Shown here piece by piece: positions 1-11,517 of a DNA stretch of 64,000 bases; position 1 is the stretch's first letter, and each line of letters begins with the position of its first letter. Below the pieces are notes generated by a model. The model was not told the origin of the DNA. It worked only from the letters and a program-made list of their open reading frames with translations, and did no database searches. The position numbers and the translations under genes were made by a program. This DNA is from Salvia splendens. Lineage: Eukaryota; Streptophyta; Magnoliopsida; Lamiales; Lamiaceae. The stretch spans positions 20,226,293-20,290,292 of the forward strand of contig NC_056047.1 in NCBI RefSeq assembly GCF_004379255.2, written 5' to 3'.

Positions 1-514
1 GATGACGATTGGAGAAGAGCTCGAATCACTATATAATAGTGCAATATTATTTACACATGTTTATTAATTTAATTAACCAAAATGTATAGAATATTTAGCT
101 ACGTAAGGAGAACATATTAGAAGAATAATTGTATCATCGATGTCACCCTTATTTAGTTCTTTCCTATTAGGGTTCTTTCCTATGTAAAAGCCTATAAATA
201 GAAGGAATCATGCACCTTTTTATTGATTCCTCCACTTCATGAATTTAATTCCTTAGTTAATTGAGTTTCATCAAGTTTCAGGTTTATCAAAGTATTTCAA
301 AATAAGTTAATTACATAAGAAAAGCTTATATTTTGCAAATTAATTAAACAATTAATAGAAAGCACCCTAAACCAAAAAATTAACCATATATGTAATCAAA
401 TTATTCAATTAATGTTAGCACCTTTTATCATTGAAAAGTTGAGTTTTAATTAGCACCAAAAACTATATATACTATTATACAACATAATAAAATTTAGAAA
501 TGAGATTGAATTAC
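1..514. other. AT-rich DNA in or beyond intron 3 of the WAT1-type gene
   Basis: No exon is recognisable here. The next exon of the flanking transporter gene was expected, but nothing encodes it, so it probably lies left of the window. The stretch at about 130-300 has a TATA-like CTATAAATAG at 192-201 on the plus strand followed by a T/C-rich leader-like sequence, as in many LTR promoters. No LTR ends or target duplication were found, so this stays a suggestion. Confidence 0.4.
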
Positions 515-1325
515 CCTAAAACAACAGCAAGGAAGAAAGTGATGACAGGTAGTGTATTCGAAGTAGCAGCCCCCAGAGATGCTGACGTGTACTTCAATCC
601 CACACCCACTATGTCCAAACTCATTGTAATCCTGCAATATAGAGAGAAAGTTAAGAAACCTTATTTTTATTTATTTATTTTTCAGGATGGGTAAATGAAG
701 TTAAAATTAAAGGTCGCGCCACAGAGGACTCGAACCTGAGACCTTTGGCCCCAGGCATTAGTCTCTCTACTGCTTGACGAACTCACACACACAAGAAACC
801 CTATTAATCAGTTAGTTAGAGAGAGAGAGAAAATCTACACACTAATTAATTACCCAATTAGACTGAGCATGAAGATCTTGATGGAGAGTGAGAGTGGCAA
901 TGGTGGAGAAGTTTTCCTGCAATCAAATGGAGTATTTTTTAGAGTGAGAAATTAGGTTAAGAAACCCTATTATTTAATTGGTATGCATACCACTACACAA
1001 CAAACTGAAGGACACAAAAATTGAGACGCAATTACCAACGTTCGAAATTTTTTAAAAACTAACTATAATTTAGGACGCAAAAGAAAACATTCCTGAATTT
1101 TGGATTAAAAAATGTTCTTAGCCAGTCTTTTTGTTGCAGTGTGCATACGTACCATTCGAGAGAGATGGCAATGGGGAGAAGGAAGAGAGTAGCAGCAGCT
1201 TGTCTGTAGAAAACAAACACAAAAGTGTTCATTCCAACATCAAATGCAAGCTTTGTTACCAAGAAATATCCTGCATAAACTAGTTGTATTGCAAGCACTG
1301 CCAAAAGGGGCTTCTTTTCCTCCAT
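515..1325 (-). CDS. WAT1-related (UmamiT, EamA-type) transporter, N-terminal exons 1-3
   Basis: Integral membrane transporter of the plant WAT1/MtN21 family (drug/metabolite transporter superfamily); members export amino acids or affect auxin. Exons on the minus strand are 1325-1153, 916-854 and 631-515, all with GT-AG joints and matching phase (exon 1 leaves 2 nt, which exon 2 completes as Trp). The roughly 118 visible residues start MEEKKPLLAVLAIQLVYAG and include the family signatures YRQAAATLFLLPIA, a KTSPPL loop and the segment SLDIVGVGLKYTSASLGAAT, covering about the first four of ten membrane segments. The Met at 1325 is preferred because family proteins start here; an in-frame upstream Met would add a hydrophilic leader. 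The 63-nt second exon fits the family. Exon 4 onward is not visible, so the gene is cut by the window edge or is incomplete. The substrate cannot be told. Confidence 0.88.
661..792 (-). mobile_element. SINE in intron 2 of the WAT1-type gene
   Basis: A tRNA-derived retroposon read on the minus strand. A pol III B box, GGTTCGAGTCC, is at 726-736 (complement), and an A-box-like AGCAGTAGAGAG lies upstream of it at 762-775. The element ends in an A-rich tail (T-rich on plus, 661-682). The 8-bp sequence AAGAAACC flanks it at 653-660 and 793-800 and is taken as the target duplication. It is inserted in the same orientation as the host gene and avoids the splice sites. Confidence 0.75.
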
Positions 1326-1416
1326 TCTTTCTCTAAAATGTAGAATTAAATTCAAGGTATTTGATGCACAATTTTGGTTGGAATAAGTGTGTGAATATAG
1401 GGCTCTTAATTCTGTG

Positions 1417-1425
1417 TATATATAG
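1417..1425 (-). promoter_or_regulatory. Probable TATA box of the WAT1-type gene
   Basis: The complement reads CTATATATA, about 90 nt upstream of the chosen Met at 1325, leaving a short 5-prime leader. Position and sequence suit a plant TATA box; no transcript evidence is available. Confidence 0.5.
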
Positions 1426-1568
1426 GGATTTGAATAAAGAAGCATGTGATGAATTAAACGAAAGCCACCGAGAAAAAGGTGATGGGTTGGGACACTTCAT
1501 TTTTAATTATTTTATGTGTTCATGAAATTATAAAGGAAAGAAAACAAAACTCATTTTCATAAGTGAGT

Positions 1569-1672
1569 TTTTTTTTTTTTTTTTTTTAAAAAAAATTTAC
1601 TTCATATATTTATATCATATATATGAAGGAGGAAATTACAAATCAACTCCTATAACAAGGAGGAAATTATAA
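1569..1672. repeat. Partial copy of a SINE tail (family of 34.4 and 57.4 kb)
   Basis: A poly-T run is followed by two copies of an AAGGAGGAAATTA unit separated by AACTCCTATA. The same units precede the pol III boxes of the SINEs at 34432-34590 and 57400-57518. The promoter half (A and B boxes) is missing here, so this is a truncated copy. Confidence 0.5.
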
Positions 1673-2898
1673 CTAAATTTTAAGTTAGGTCATAACACTA
1701 CCAAACAATCTAGCAAATGGGATTCCAAATGGCCGGATGATCGAATTAATGTCCCACTTTAATTTTGTATCTCATTATATATACCATTATCTTTTTTAAC
1801 ATATATTTTTTTTTAATTTAAATTTGCATCTTTGGTAGAATTGTTTACTTCTTATCTTTACTAAAATTGTGCCCCGACTTAGGATATGTAATTAATTTTT
1901 TACAATTCATTACCACTTTTTATTAGATAAAAAAATCATAAATAGAGTTGGTAAATTTGAAAGTAGTGGATTAAACTCACATTTTCACTAAATAATTCAT
2001 AAATTCCAAATAAAAAAGGTATTTCTTGTTATTTCTTACTTGTTGTCGAATTTTCACCTTTCCTGTTTTTTTTAAATAATTATTTTAGACGCCGATTAAA
2101 AATTAAAAAAAGTGTGCCCTCTCTTGTCATTTCCTTGATTTTTACGGTACTTTTTATGGGATTTCTCCTTTCCTGATATTTTTTGGTGGGTTAAAAAATC
2201 CCCATGCTTTGTTAAAGTGGGATAAGATTAGAAAGGTTGATTCTCCAAATGAGGAAATTGTTGGATTTAAATAATATAATATAAGAAGTGACAATTCAAC
2301 AAAGAAATTCCATGTCACAACAAAGTAACCACACTTGCATGTGTTGGCACAAATTCAAAGAGTTGGAGGATAAAGAAATGTTCTGCATGTTCCTCCCTCG
2401 TTACTCAAGTATACTTTTGACCAACTATTCAAATATCTCTTAGTTTAATTAGTATAATTTATAACTATCAATAAAAAATCAAATATGAGAACTGTAAAAT
2501 ATATGTACATTTTAGGCTAATTTGTTGTATTAGTGAATCAACAACTATTCTAATTGAATGCTTAGTTTGACCAATACACATCAAGTTTCTTCTTTTAGCA
2601 TTGTGAAAAAAAGTTAAAGCCAATAGCTTAATTGGTCGTCAATTTTGAACGTTTGTGAGATTTATTAATATTATCATGAATTGATTATAAAGTGCTTCAT
2701 TTTATTTTCTTTTCTTAAGAAAAAATAATAGTTCCTCTCATAAAATTCCGGCCTTATTAATTTCAAAATAATTGCTTCTTAGATGTTAGGAATCAATCAA
2801 TTTGATACTAATTCTAGTACTTACGTATCGATTTTGATCTAGCTACCTAAGCACATTATCCTTTAATTTTGGTGCGAATAAAAATATTATATAATATA
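1673..2898. other. Intergenic, no gene seen
   Basis: AT-rich sequence with homopolymer runs. No coding exon, RNA gene or element with recognisable ends was found. Confidence 0.6.
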
Positions 2899-3100
2899 CT
2901 CCCTCTGTCCCATTAAATATTAAAGGTTTTCCTTTTTGAATTGTCCCATTAAAAATGAAACATTTCCTAAAATGGAAACAACTATATCTCTACTTTTTCA
3001 TCTTTCTTACTTTACTCTATTTTCGTTAACAAACAAAACAACATTACATAAAATCTCGTGCCGATTTCCAAATGTTGCATATTTAATGGCACGGAGAGAG
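2899..3100. mobile_element. Stowaway MITE, degenerate
   Basis: The left end CTCCCTCTGTCCCATTAAA is mirrored by the right end ending GGCACGGAGAGAG. Stowaway ends resemble CTCCCTCCGTCC and insert at TA; TA is present on the left but the right flank is TG. The short open frame inside is not a gene. Confidence 0.6.
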
Positions 3101-4247
3101 TGTTGGATTGTATGTCATCCTCACACGAATTGGTGCACGTGAATTATACCTAGCCCATATCTATAGGTATATTAAGGAACGTAATCATGTTAGAATAATT
3201 TTATCGATTTTGACATATTTAGCATAATAACGTCTTTCTTCACCGACCAAATTCCCCCTCCCATAGTCTTTAAATAATATGCAACACACATATATAATAT
3301 ACTTAATTCATACATAATTCTCCAATAATTTCCTCCCACATATTCAAAAAGAAAGTGTGTGGGGGTCGGAGAGGATCTACATTTAGAACATGCCTATAAA
3401 AACCATTAATACTTATCACAAAATATACCAATGTGAAATTAATGCCATTTTCTTTATTTCCTTTCTTTCTAATTTCCTTAGCATGTTCAAAGAAGTAGCA
3501 ACTCATCAATCAATCACTAGTATGTTCCAAGAACAAGATAGCTACACTTCATCTTTTTTGAGTCATTATCATATGTAAAGAGATGTTGATAACACTATCC
3601 CTCATTTGGGGCTCCATTTCCCCGCCCAATCAAATAGCATCTCGTGTTGTTTTCCATGAAAATTTTAAAGTTACACGCAAGGATCTTAGCTACATGAGGG
3701 GGAAAATAAAAGAGAAAAAGAGAGAGGAAAAAAAAACAAATTTTGATTTCGTGAACCGGCTTCTTGCTTTTCTCGAGCGTGGGCGCTTCTTTAAGGTCGG
3801 TCGCCCGTCGGTTCAACTAAGCGACGCCCGATGAAAAGGAGAGCGAGTGAGAAGGGCTAATAGATTTTCGTTTGGATGTTACTTTTCTTTTGTGATGTTA
3901 GACGTGTGTAGTTTTTGAAATGTGAGTGCATTAATGTTTAGTATACGAGAACAAAACATATATATCTCACGTGATCTAATCGAAGTAAAGATGATAACAT
4001 ATTAGGACATTGTGCATTAATTTAGTTGAGGTTTAATGTAAATATTGCAGACAAAACTTTACAACTTAGTACAAGTTTATGAGTCCAACGTTTATGGTGC
4101 GATCAATATATGATAGGTAGAGGTTTCAAAATGTTTGGAATATGATTATATACGTAGAATCATTCTTTTGTCTAAAAAATACTAATATGTATGTTCGATT
4201 AGAGATTTTACATAGGATCTAACTAGCTAGATTGTTCCTAGCATATA
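3101..4247. other. Intergenic, no gene seen
   Basis: No coding exon was recognised. The only compositional outlier is the GC-rich patch at 3757-3845, listed separately. Confidence 0.55.
3757..3845. other. GC-rich patch of possible organellar origin
   Basis: About 90 bp with CG-rich words (GAGCGTGGGCGC, GGTCGGTCGCCCGTCGG) stand in AT-rich flanks. There are no inverted ends or target duplication. Base composition and word use recall plant mitochondrial DNA, but I cannot name a source locus. Confidence 0.25.
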
Positions 4248-4483
4248 CTCCCTCCGTCCATGATAAATAGGATACTTTCATTTCCTGCACTCGTTTTGAA
4301 AAAATGATAATAAATAATTAAAGTGGAGAGAAAGAAAAGTAAGAGAGAGAATTATATAGACAATAGACTTCTCTACGTTATTCTCTCTCGTACTTTACTT
4401 TCTCTTCACTTTAACTATTTATTATCATTTTTTCAAAACGAGTGCAGAAAATAAAAGTGCCCTGTTTTTCGTGGACGGGGGAG
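4248..4483. mobile_element. Stowaway MITE with full-length fold-back
   Basis: The ends CTCCCTCCGTCC and GGACGGGGGAG are flanked by TA on both sides. The two halves are near-perfect inverted copies almost to the centre: CTGCACTCGTTTTGAAAAA is mirrored by TTTTTCAAAACGAGTGCAG. It belongs to the same subfamily as 11823-12062. Confidence 0.85.
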
Positions 4484-5499
4484 TATATAGATACTGAAAT
4501 GTTGGAAGCAAATAATGCAACTTAATTAGTAAATATTTCTTTTGGTTGTGTTCAATTGCTCAATGCACAATATCTATAATAAAAATTTTACCGTGATAAA
4601 TAAATTATTTGTTGAATATTATTTGTTTGCCTATGTGATAAGCATGTTATTTGATTTATGCTTATTAATTTAATATTATAATAGTTAGAGACCGGTTTTA
4701 TGTTTGGGTAGACGACATCTTTTATACACGGTCTGAGTCAATGTATGGGTAAGTGGCACCTAATATATGTGGTGTGTGTTGCTATGTATGGGTAAGTGGC
4801 ATACAATAATTGTTTTGAAATATTGGATATTAAATCGAACAATTAGTAGTATCACATATATATTCTACCCCACTAAATATACGTCTTGTATTTTTTTTTA
4901 AACAAGCACGTCGTTTTTGTTTGATGTTACAAAACCTTTTCGACCACAAGGCCTAGGTTCATCATGTATGCATGACCAACATCTCTTGATGGAATTGACT
5001 TGCATTAATTATTTGAGACGTCTTAATTTGCTATTAAAGTAGTCTATGGACGCATATTAATTAGATTAATAAATTAAGATTTGCAAAATTGTTGGTTCAA
5101 CTATCTTGGTACAAGTGATATTATAGTAATTATGGAGTATATGTTTTAATATAAATTTGTAATTTGTGTTTGAAGGCATACAATATATGAAAACTAGTGG
5201 AAAATAATCAATACAACAAACATTTGTTCTATTAGTAATACGAATTTGATCATTGTTTGCTCTTTCTGATATGCTTTACATATAATGGCATTTTTGGCCT
5301 ATAACTATTTAATAAAAAAACAAAATGATTGGGTCAAATTTTACATATTAGTAACTATGTTGTTTTCACTTGGTGAGGAAATATATTCCAAACAAAAATG
5401 AAATGATAGCGGAACATCCAAATATATAGGTAGATTATGAAAGATTATAAAATGGCATGTATTATTTATATATTGAAAAATTAATTTTGAAATTTTACA
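4484..5499. other. Intergenic, no gene seen
   Basis: AT-rich. A short direct repeat of TATGGGTAAGTGGCA occurs at about 4743-4801. No exon or element end was recognised. Confidence 0.55.
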
Positions 5500-6420
5500 T
5501 GACAAATTATGAACCATTAGATCCTATATTAAGACCAATTGTTAACCATTAAATTTGGAGATACAGGGGTTGAAATAATATCAAGTTGATTTTATTTTAA
5601 TTTTTAAAAAATTATTAAATAAATTGAAAAGGATAATAATGTCAATTTTTATATATGATTCTAGTTAAAACTAATCATTTCTCTCTTTCTGAAAATCATC
5701 TCAGAACTTTAATTATTTAAGTCTCTCAATTTAATTATTCTAGTTAAATTTATATAAGTCTCTCAATCTAATTATTTTTTTTCAAAATAACATATCAAAT
5801 TAAAGGTAATTTATTAGATATCTAATAAAATCTCAATTGCATACATTCGGACGATGATCGGATAATGAAATTAGATAATTTTATTTCTATTTTTCGCATA
5901 TGTTGATAAATGTATTACTTTCTCCGTCCCACAATAATTGTCACTCTTTTCTATTTCGATCCGTCCCATAATAATTGTCACACTTCATTTTTACCATAAA
6001 TGGTAAGTAGGTCTCACATTCCACTATCTCACTTCACTCACATTTTATTATAAAACCAATATAAAAAGTGGGTCCCACATTCCACTAACTTTTTCAACCA
6101 ACTTTTCTTTACATTTCTTAAAACTCGTGCTCAAAATAAGAGTGACAATTATTGTGGGACGAAGGGAGTATGATATATCAACATAATGCATGTACAATAT
6201 TAATATGATTGTGCTGATATTTCGTGTACTTGTGTTGATATACTCATATGTCATTGTATAGATCTTTTTAGTACACTATGTTGAAATCACAAAAGCTACT
6301 AAAATGGAGTAGTTTTTAACAAATTGATAACTTTATCATTTGTTGATATTTTGTCTACTATTTATTGGAATCGGTAAGTTTTAACTAATCTTAATTACTC
6401 ATGTTAAGATCTATTGTATA
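5500..6420. repeat. Dispersed repeat, copy 1 (second copy near 59.9-60.5 kb)
   Basis: Long blocks match the region 59901-60530 in the same order: the AAGACCAATT..TAACCATTA block, TCTCTCTTTCT, ATATCAAATTAAAGGTAA, ATCTCAATTGCATA and the TTTGTTGATATTTTGTCT block. In this copy a Stowaway MITE (5918-6168) sits inside. No coding capacity and no clear ends were found, so the element class is unknown. Confidence 0.6.
5918..6168. mobile_element. Stowaway MITE
   Basis: The ends CTTTCTCCGTCCCACAATAA and its mirror ending GGGACGAAGGGAG are flanked by TA. The internal words GGTCTCACATTCCACTA and GGGTCCCACATTCCACTAA are typical of this subfamily, which is seen again at 63315-63565. Confidence 0.85.
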
Positions 6421-6441
6421 GAATTGGTTTTTAGTCATGTA

Positions 6442-6668
6442 CTCCTTTCGTCACATAGGAATATATATTTTTTGTTGGGCATGAGTTTTAATGTACAAAT
6501 AATAAAGTAAGAGAGAAATAGAAAGAAAAAGTAATTAAAGTGATGTCGGTAGAGAATGGTATTCACCTCATTAATTAGAAAGAAAAAAATTTTAAATTTA
6601 GAAAATGCATATTATTGTATCATGGACTAAAAAAGGAAATAATGCATATTCTTGTGCGAATGGGGAAG
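6442..6668. mobile_element. Stowaway MITE, degenerate
   Basis: The left end CTCCTTTCGTCACATAGGAA and right end ending GTGCGAATGGGGAAG are inverted and flanked by TA. The interior carries TATTCTTGTG and its mirror, as in the 34790 and 61209 elements. Confidence 0.65.
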
Positions 6669-6739
6669 TATTAGAATACTAGTAAATGCATTAACATGAC
6701 CCTGAATCAATAATATATTGAATTAACATAGGAGTATGG

Positions 6740-6850
6740 TATAAAAGTGGCATTCACCTAGCGGTAGAGGTGTCTCTCTATTTTGCTACCCGTTCGAAAC
6801 CCTACTACGTACTCCATTTTTCTAGCTACTTTTGTTTTAATTTTTTGAAA
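6740..6850 (+). mobile_element. tRNA-derived SINE
   Basis: An A-box-like TAGCGGTAGAGG is at 6759-6770 and a B box with core CGTTCGAAACC is at about 6791-6801, spaced as in a tRNA-derived pol III promoter. A T-rich stretch follows. Target duplications were not resolved. It is not a functional tRNA: no acceptor stem closes around the boxes. Confidence 0.55.
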
Positions 6851-7813
6851 TAATTCATATTTTTCACTTTTATACTATTAAAGTTATGTAGTACAGTTTT
6901 TGTAATTTTTCATTCTCTTTAAAATAATTCAAATGACATATTTCCTTTGTTTTCAAGTTTAGAATTACAATTTTATACTATCAATTCTTAATTTTATTAA
7001 ACAAAAGGTTTTGGAACAGAACCAAAATATTATAATTTACAATTTATTAATATAAAACTTCGATTACGATACAATTGCAAATCCATTTGATTTGAATAAA
7101 ATTATTTGAAAGATAAACAATAATATAGGCCCAAATATTTGGTACAGTTTCAGTAGAGTATATTTCGATGCTTAGGTAAAACATTCATTTTTATAATTTT
7201 ACTACTTTAGCTAAGTAAAAACCTCATATTGGAATAGTAGTATCTAAAATGGTTGCAAATTTGCTACTACACATATATTGCACAATTATTAGAGTTGGTT
7301 GATGAACGGTGAATCAATCATTGAGAGCTTAAATAAAAATGGAGTGGTTAGGAGTGTGATTGAGAGGAATTTGTTATGTCATTCTGAGTTAAGTTTGTGA
7401 TGTGGGATCGATAGAAACATTCTTGTACAGTTTCTTGGGTTATATTGATTGTAAGCTTGGGCAACAAGTGAATAAAATAGTCTAATCGAAGCTTCAAGGC
7501 ATCTTTAGGACAAAGTCCTTGGCCAAATAATTTTAATTTACATCAAACAGAAACTATACTCGTATACATTTCAAGAGGGGAAGTCATGTGGAGGATTCTT
7601 GTGGACGACCTGGTTAATCATACAATCTTTATAACACTAGTACAATCGAAGCTATGTGCTTTTTGTTAGTAAATCTTAAATGAAACACATAAATCCAAGT
7701 GAATGGAATGGGAAATGACTTCCACCTTGTGCGGATCAAGCGGATTGTGATATAGACAAAACTAATTCTTAATATTGAATTGTCGGTAGTTCATTATTAG
7801 ATAACACATGTTA
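6851..7813. other. Intergenic, no gene seen
   Basis: AT-rich DNA without a recognisable exon or element. Confidence 0.55.
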
Positions 7814-8762
7814 GAGCATCCACTATAGGCGGCCTTCCCCAATAGCCCCGCCCCCCTTTTTTTGTCCACAGCCCCAATTTTTTGTCCATAGCCCCAATTT
7901 TTTCCTCCACTGCCCCCACTATAGGCGGACACTTCCAATAGCCCCGAAATTTTAATAACCAATTTTAATTTTAATTTTAATTCAATTATAAGTAATTAAA
8001 TTATCGGACTATACGTAATTATAAAAAACGGCTATAAGTGAAGAAATTAAAATTAAACACTACATTTTCATTGTATTAAAGTGGGGGTAAAATTATACAA
8101 CGAAATATTAATCTATTAAACATCATAATAGTGTTCACACTGCACCGACACCTCCCCTACGTGCCCAAACTTCTTCAACCAAATCGGCCTGGAGTGTGGT
8201 ATGTGTTGTGCTCATGCGCATATCACTGAAACGTTGGATCAAATATTCATTGCTCCGTGGTACGCCCATCTGGATCGGCGCGGAGGTGAATCTGTTACTT
8301 GTACTTGCTCCCTCTTCCGGTGCACAGCGCTCTGCCTCAAATCCTTCATCTTCTATTATCATATTATGCAATATGATACATGCTAACATAATATTTGCGA
8401 CATCATCTTTGTGTCAAACTCGTACCGGGAAAATACGTGTGTGAAGAGGTGGAATGGTGTGAAAATAATGAGAGGTGGAGGAGTGGTATTTATAGGGGTA
8501 TTTTTCGAAAAAATTAAAAAATAAATAAAAAATCAAACGGGGCGGACGCCTATCGCCCCGTCGCCCCACTATAGATCGCCCGGCCATCGCCCCGCCGCCA
8601 CCACCATCACCCCGTCCTCGCCCCCTAGTCGCCGAAGCCTCTACCCCCCACCCTCGCCCCCTTTTTTCTGTCCGCCCTGGGGCGAACGTCCCGGCCACTA
8701 TAGACCGCCCCGTCGTCGCCCCCTCTGGGGCATCCGCCCCCTTTTGCCTATAGTGGATGCTC
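7814..8762 (-). mobile_element. PIF/Harbinger element, subfamily D, internally deleted
   Basis: The inverted ends GAGCATCCACTATAGGCGGC and GCCTATAGTGGATGCTC are flanked by TTA on each side (7811-7813, 8763-8765), the standard PIF/Harbinger target. The interior keeps the 3-prime part of a transposase gene on the minus strand and blocks rich in GCCCCGCCCC. The left part, read in reverse, matches the right part of the element at 53595-55695. Its right TTA overlaps the first bases of a Stowaway element. Confidence 0.85.
8135..8389 (-). pseudogene. Harbinger transposase, C-terminal remnant
   Basis: The frame contains CIILHNMIIEDEG, the conserved block near the C-terminus of plant Harbinger DDE transposases, and then a tail ending near LQADLVEEVWARRGG. 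The remnant at 49332-49655 has the parallel blocks CIIMHNMIVENEG and LQNDIIEGLWTRRGA. The catalytic residues lie upstream in intact proteins and are absent here, so it cannot be an active nuclease. Confidence 0.75.
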
Positions 8763-8765
8763 TTA

Positions 8766-10869
8766 CCTCCGTCTCACATTAAGTGTCACATTTTGTCATT
8801 TCGGTTCGTCCCACAATAAGAGTCACATTTCACTTTTACCATAAATTGTAAGTAGACCCCACATTCCACCAACCAAGTCTACTCACATTTTACTATAGAG
8901 TGAACTACGCAAATGGTCCCTGAACTATGTCTTTTGCACACCAATGGTCCCTGAACTTTAAAAATATCGTAGGTAGTCCCTGAACTAAGGTGTAATCATA
9001 TTTATGGTACTTTTTCACTATTCATCACAATTTTACACCCAAAATACCCCCAAGGCATGAAGGGCATTTTGGAAATTTCATATCTAGGTATTGAATTTGA
9101 TATTTTCTTTATCTAGTACTAAATATGATATTTTCTTATAGTTTAAGTACCTAAAATAATATTATTCACTTCAAGTACCTAAAATGATATTATTCACTTC
9201 GTTTTTCAACATTTCTTCTTTCTCTCTTTCTCTCCTCCTCAAATAATGTTTTTTTCTTTTCTGTTTTACAAACGTTACATTATAGCATTGATACTACAAA
9301 ATAATTATCACGCTCCCACTACAACTTGCAGCTATCAAATTCTTTGAATCCTTGTTTACAATATGCAATGAAAATCTATGCATTAATTTAAATTAATCTT
9401 ATTAGGCACACTAAACATAAATTAGCTGTATGCCAGTTAATTTTAGAGACATGTAGAGCGTAGCAATTATGCCTTCACACCCTAATTATTCCATCACCTT
9501 TGCAAAACTTGCTCTTTAATTATTTTAAGAATAATGGTGAGAATAATTTAAGAGTTATCTCTAAATTAAAACTTCGCCTTTACGATTAGGAGTTAGGACC
9601 ACTTATATCAAAACTTTTACTACTTAAATTTACTGGATCGATTTTGTTCGTGTATAATTAAGATAAAAATTAATAATCGTACAAATAATAAGAATTGACA
9701 AAGGTATATATATCATATTATCGCTTCATTTGAATAAGTATTTATGTATACACTAATTTAAAAATAAAAAATAATATAAAAGAAACCGTGTTTTTCCCGA
9801 TTTCCTAAACTAAAGTCTGAAAATCGAAAAAAAAAGAAAAAAATTGTATGTTTCTTCACCGAGAAGAGAGAATAATTTGTCGCCTAATTGGGGCAATATA
9901 TTTTCTATATGTCAAAAAATTATTGATATGACATATTAAATAGAATTGTCAGTATTTGTGAATAGGGAATTTTTTCTCGAAATTTAGTTCATCTCCCATT
10001 TCCCTTCCAATAACACACTTATATTATGTGTGCATTTGTAGTGTTTATATATGGAATATGCAAAAACTTTTCCTATAATAAATAGTGTGATGTTATATTT
10101 AGAGTGTTTTTATAATTTATTTATCTAGTTGGAATTGAGACAATATATATTTTTATATGTTAAAAATTTATTGGTGTAACCTACTAAATAGGATTGTCCC
10201 TTTATATTCCGGTTGGAATTGAGGCAATATATATTTCTATATGTCAAAAATTTATTGACGTGACATGGAGTGCTAAATAGGATTGCACCAGTAGGTAATT
10301 TTCTCTTTTAGTTCATCTCCCTATTTTCTTAATTTTGATGATATATTATCTTGATAGCCGTGCCATTATATTATTTTTATTTTATTTTTAATTTTATTTT
10401 TTATTTTTAGAGAAAGAGAGAAAGAAGAAATGTTGAAAAAGTGAAGCGAATAATATCATTTTAGGTACTTGAAGTGAATGAGTATCATTTTAGGTAGTCA
10501 AACTATAAGAAAATATCATATTTAGTACTAGATAAAGAAAATATCAAATTCAATACCTAGATATGAAAGTCCCAAAATGTCCTTCATGCCTTGGGGGTAT
10601 TTTTGGTGTAAAATTGTGATGAATAGTTTAAAAGTACCATAAATGTGATTACACCTTAGTTCAGGGACTACCCACGATATTTTTAAAGTTTAGGGACCAT
10701 TGGTGTGCAAAAGGCATAGTTCAAGGACCATTTGCGTAGTTCACTCTTTACTATAAAACCAATATATATAAGTGGGACTCATAGTCCACTAACTTATTCA
10801 ACCCACTTTTCTTTACATTTCTTAAAATCCGTGCCCACACTAAATTTGACACTTAATGTGGGACGGAGG
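8766..10869. mobile_element. Stowaway MITE split by a Mutator-like element
   Basis: The left arm begins CCTCCGTCTCACATTAAGTG and the right arm ends with the mirror TTAATGTGGGACGGAGG. TA flanks both ends. The two arms (8766-8897 and 10756-10869) join across the inserted element at 8898-10746 to give a normal MITE of about 250 bp. Confidence 0.8.
8898..10746. mobile_element. Non-autonomous Mutator-like element (MULE) with long inverted repeats
   Basis: The ends GAGTGAACTACGCAAATGG and its mirror CATTTGCGTAGTTCACTC start inverted repeats of about 330 bp (to about 9235 and from about 10410). The 9-bp TTTACTATA lies on both sides (8889-8897, 10747-10755), the duplication length of Mutator elements. 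The interior of about 1.2 kb has no transposase. It carries three related units of a GGCAATATATATTTTATATGT type near 9885, 10130 and 10205. Confidence 0.88.
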
Positions 10870-11194
10870 TAGTAGTTCATTTTAAGATCATTTTAGTTTA
10901 GTCTTTCTGCAATGAAGTAAAACGATAAAATAATGAAGTTCGTATAAAGTGAAGTATATCATTTGCTTGATTTATTTTATCCACTAGATTAGAAAAATGG
11001 ATAGCTGAGATTAGTCTCTAGTTCGGTCTTTAAAATTAGTTCGACATACAAAAATGGATTGTATTAAATGTCAAACTAATAAACTTCACATTTTGGCATT
11101 TTCATTTTTCCACCAATAAATTTCCATTCAATTTTTACTATTTTTGGTAATAGAACTCACATTCCACTAACTTTATCTCACTCACATTTTATTA

Positions 11195-11517
11195 GTCCAT
11201 CTGTTCCATAGTAGTTGAGACATTTCTTTTTGGCACAGAGATTAAGAAAAAGGTGTAATATAGTAAATAAAATGATAATAAAGTAGAAATGAAAAAGTAA
11301 GTGAGAAAAAATATGTTGACTTTTACTAAAAAGGGGAAATGACCCCACTACTATAGAACGTACAAAAATGACAAATGACTCTACTACTATAAAATAAAAG
11401 GAATATAAACTAATGTAGTATTGAAATAGGACTCACATTCCACTAATATTTTCAACCAATTTTCTACTGTATTTTTTAAAATCTTTCGGATTAAAACTTC
11501 TTTGCGGATGGAGGGAG
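11195..11517. mobile_element. Stowaway MITE
   Basis: The left end GTCCATCTGTTCCATAGTAG and right end ending GCGGATGGAGGGAG are flanked by TA. Just before it (11060-11194) is what looks like one arm of another such MITE. Confidence 0.6.

Noticed and set aside
726..775. tRNA gene suggested by A and B boxes
   Set aside because: No cloverleaf or acceptor stem forms, and an A-rich tail plus target duplication show a SINE. The same holds for 6740, 34432 and 57400.
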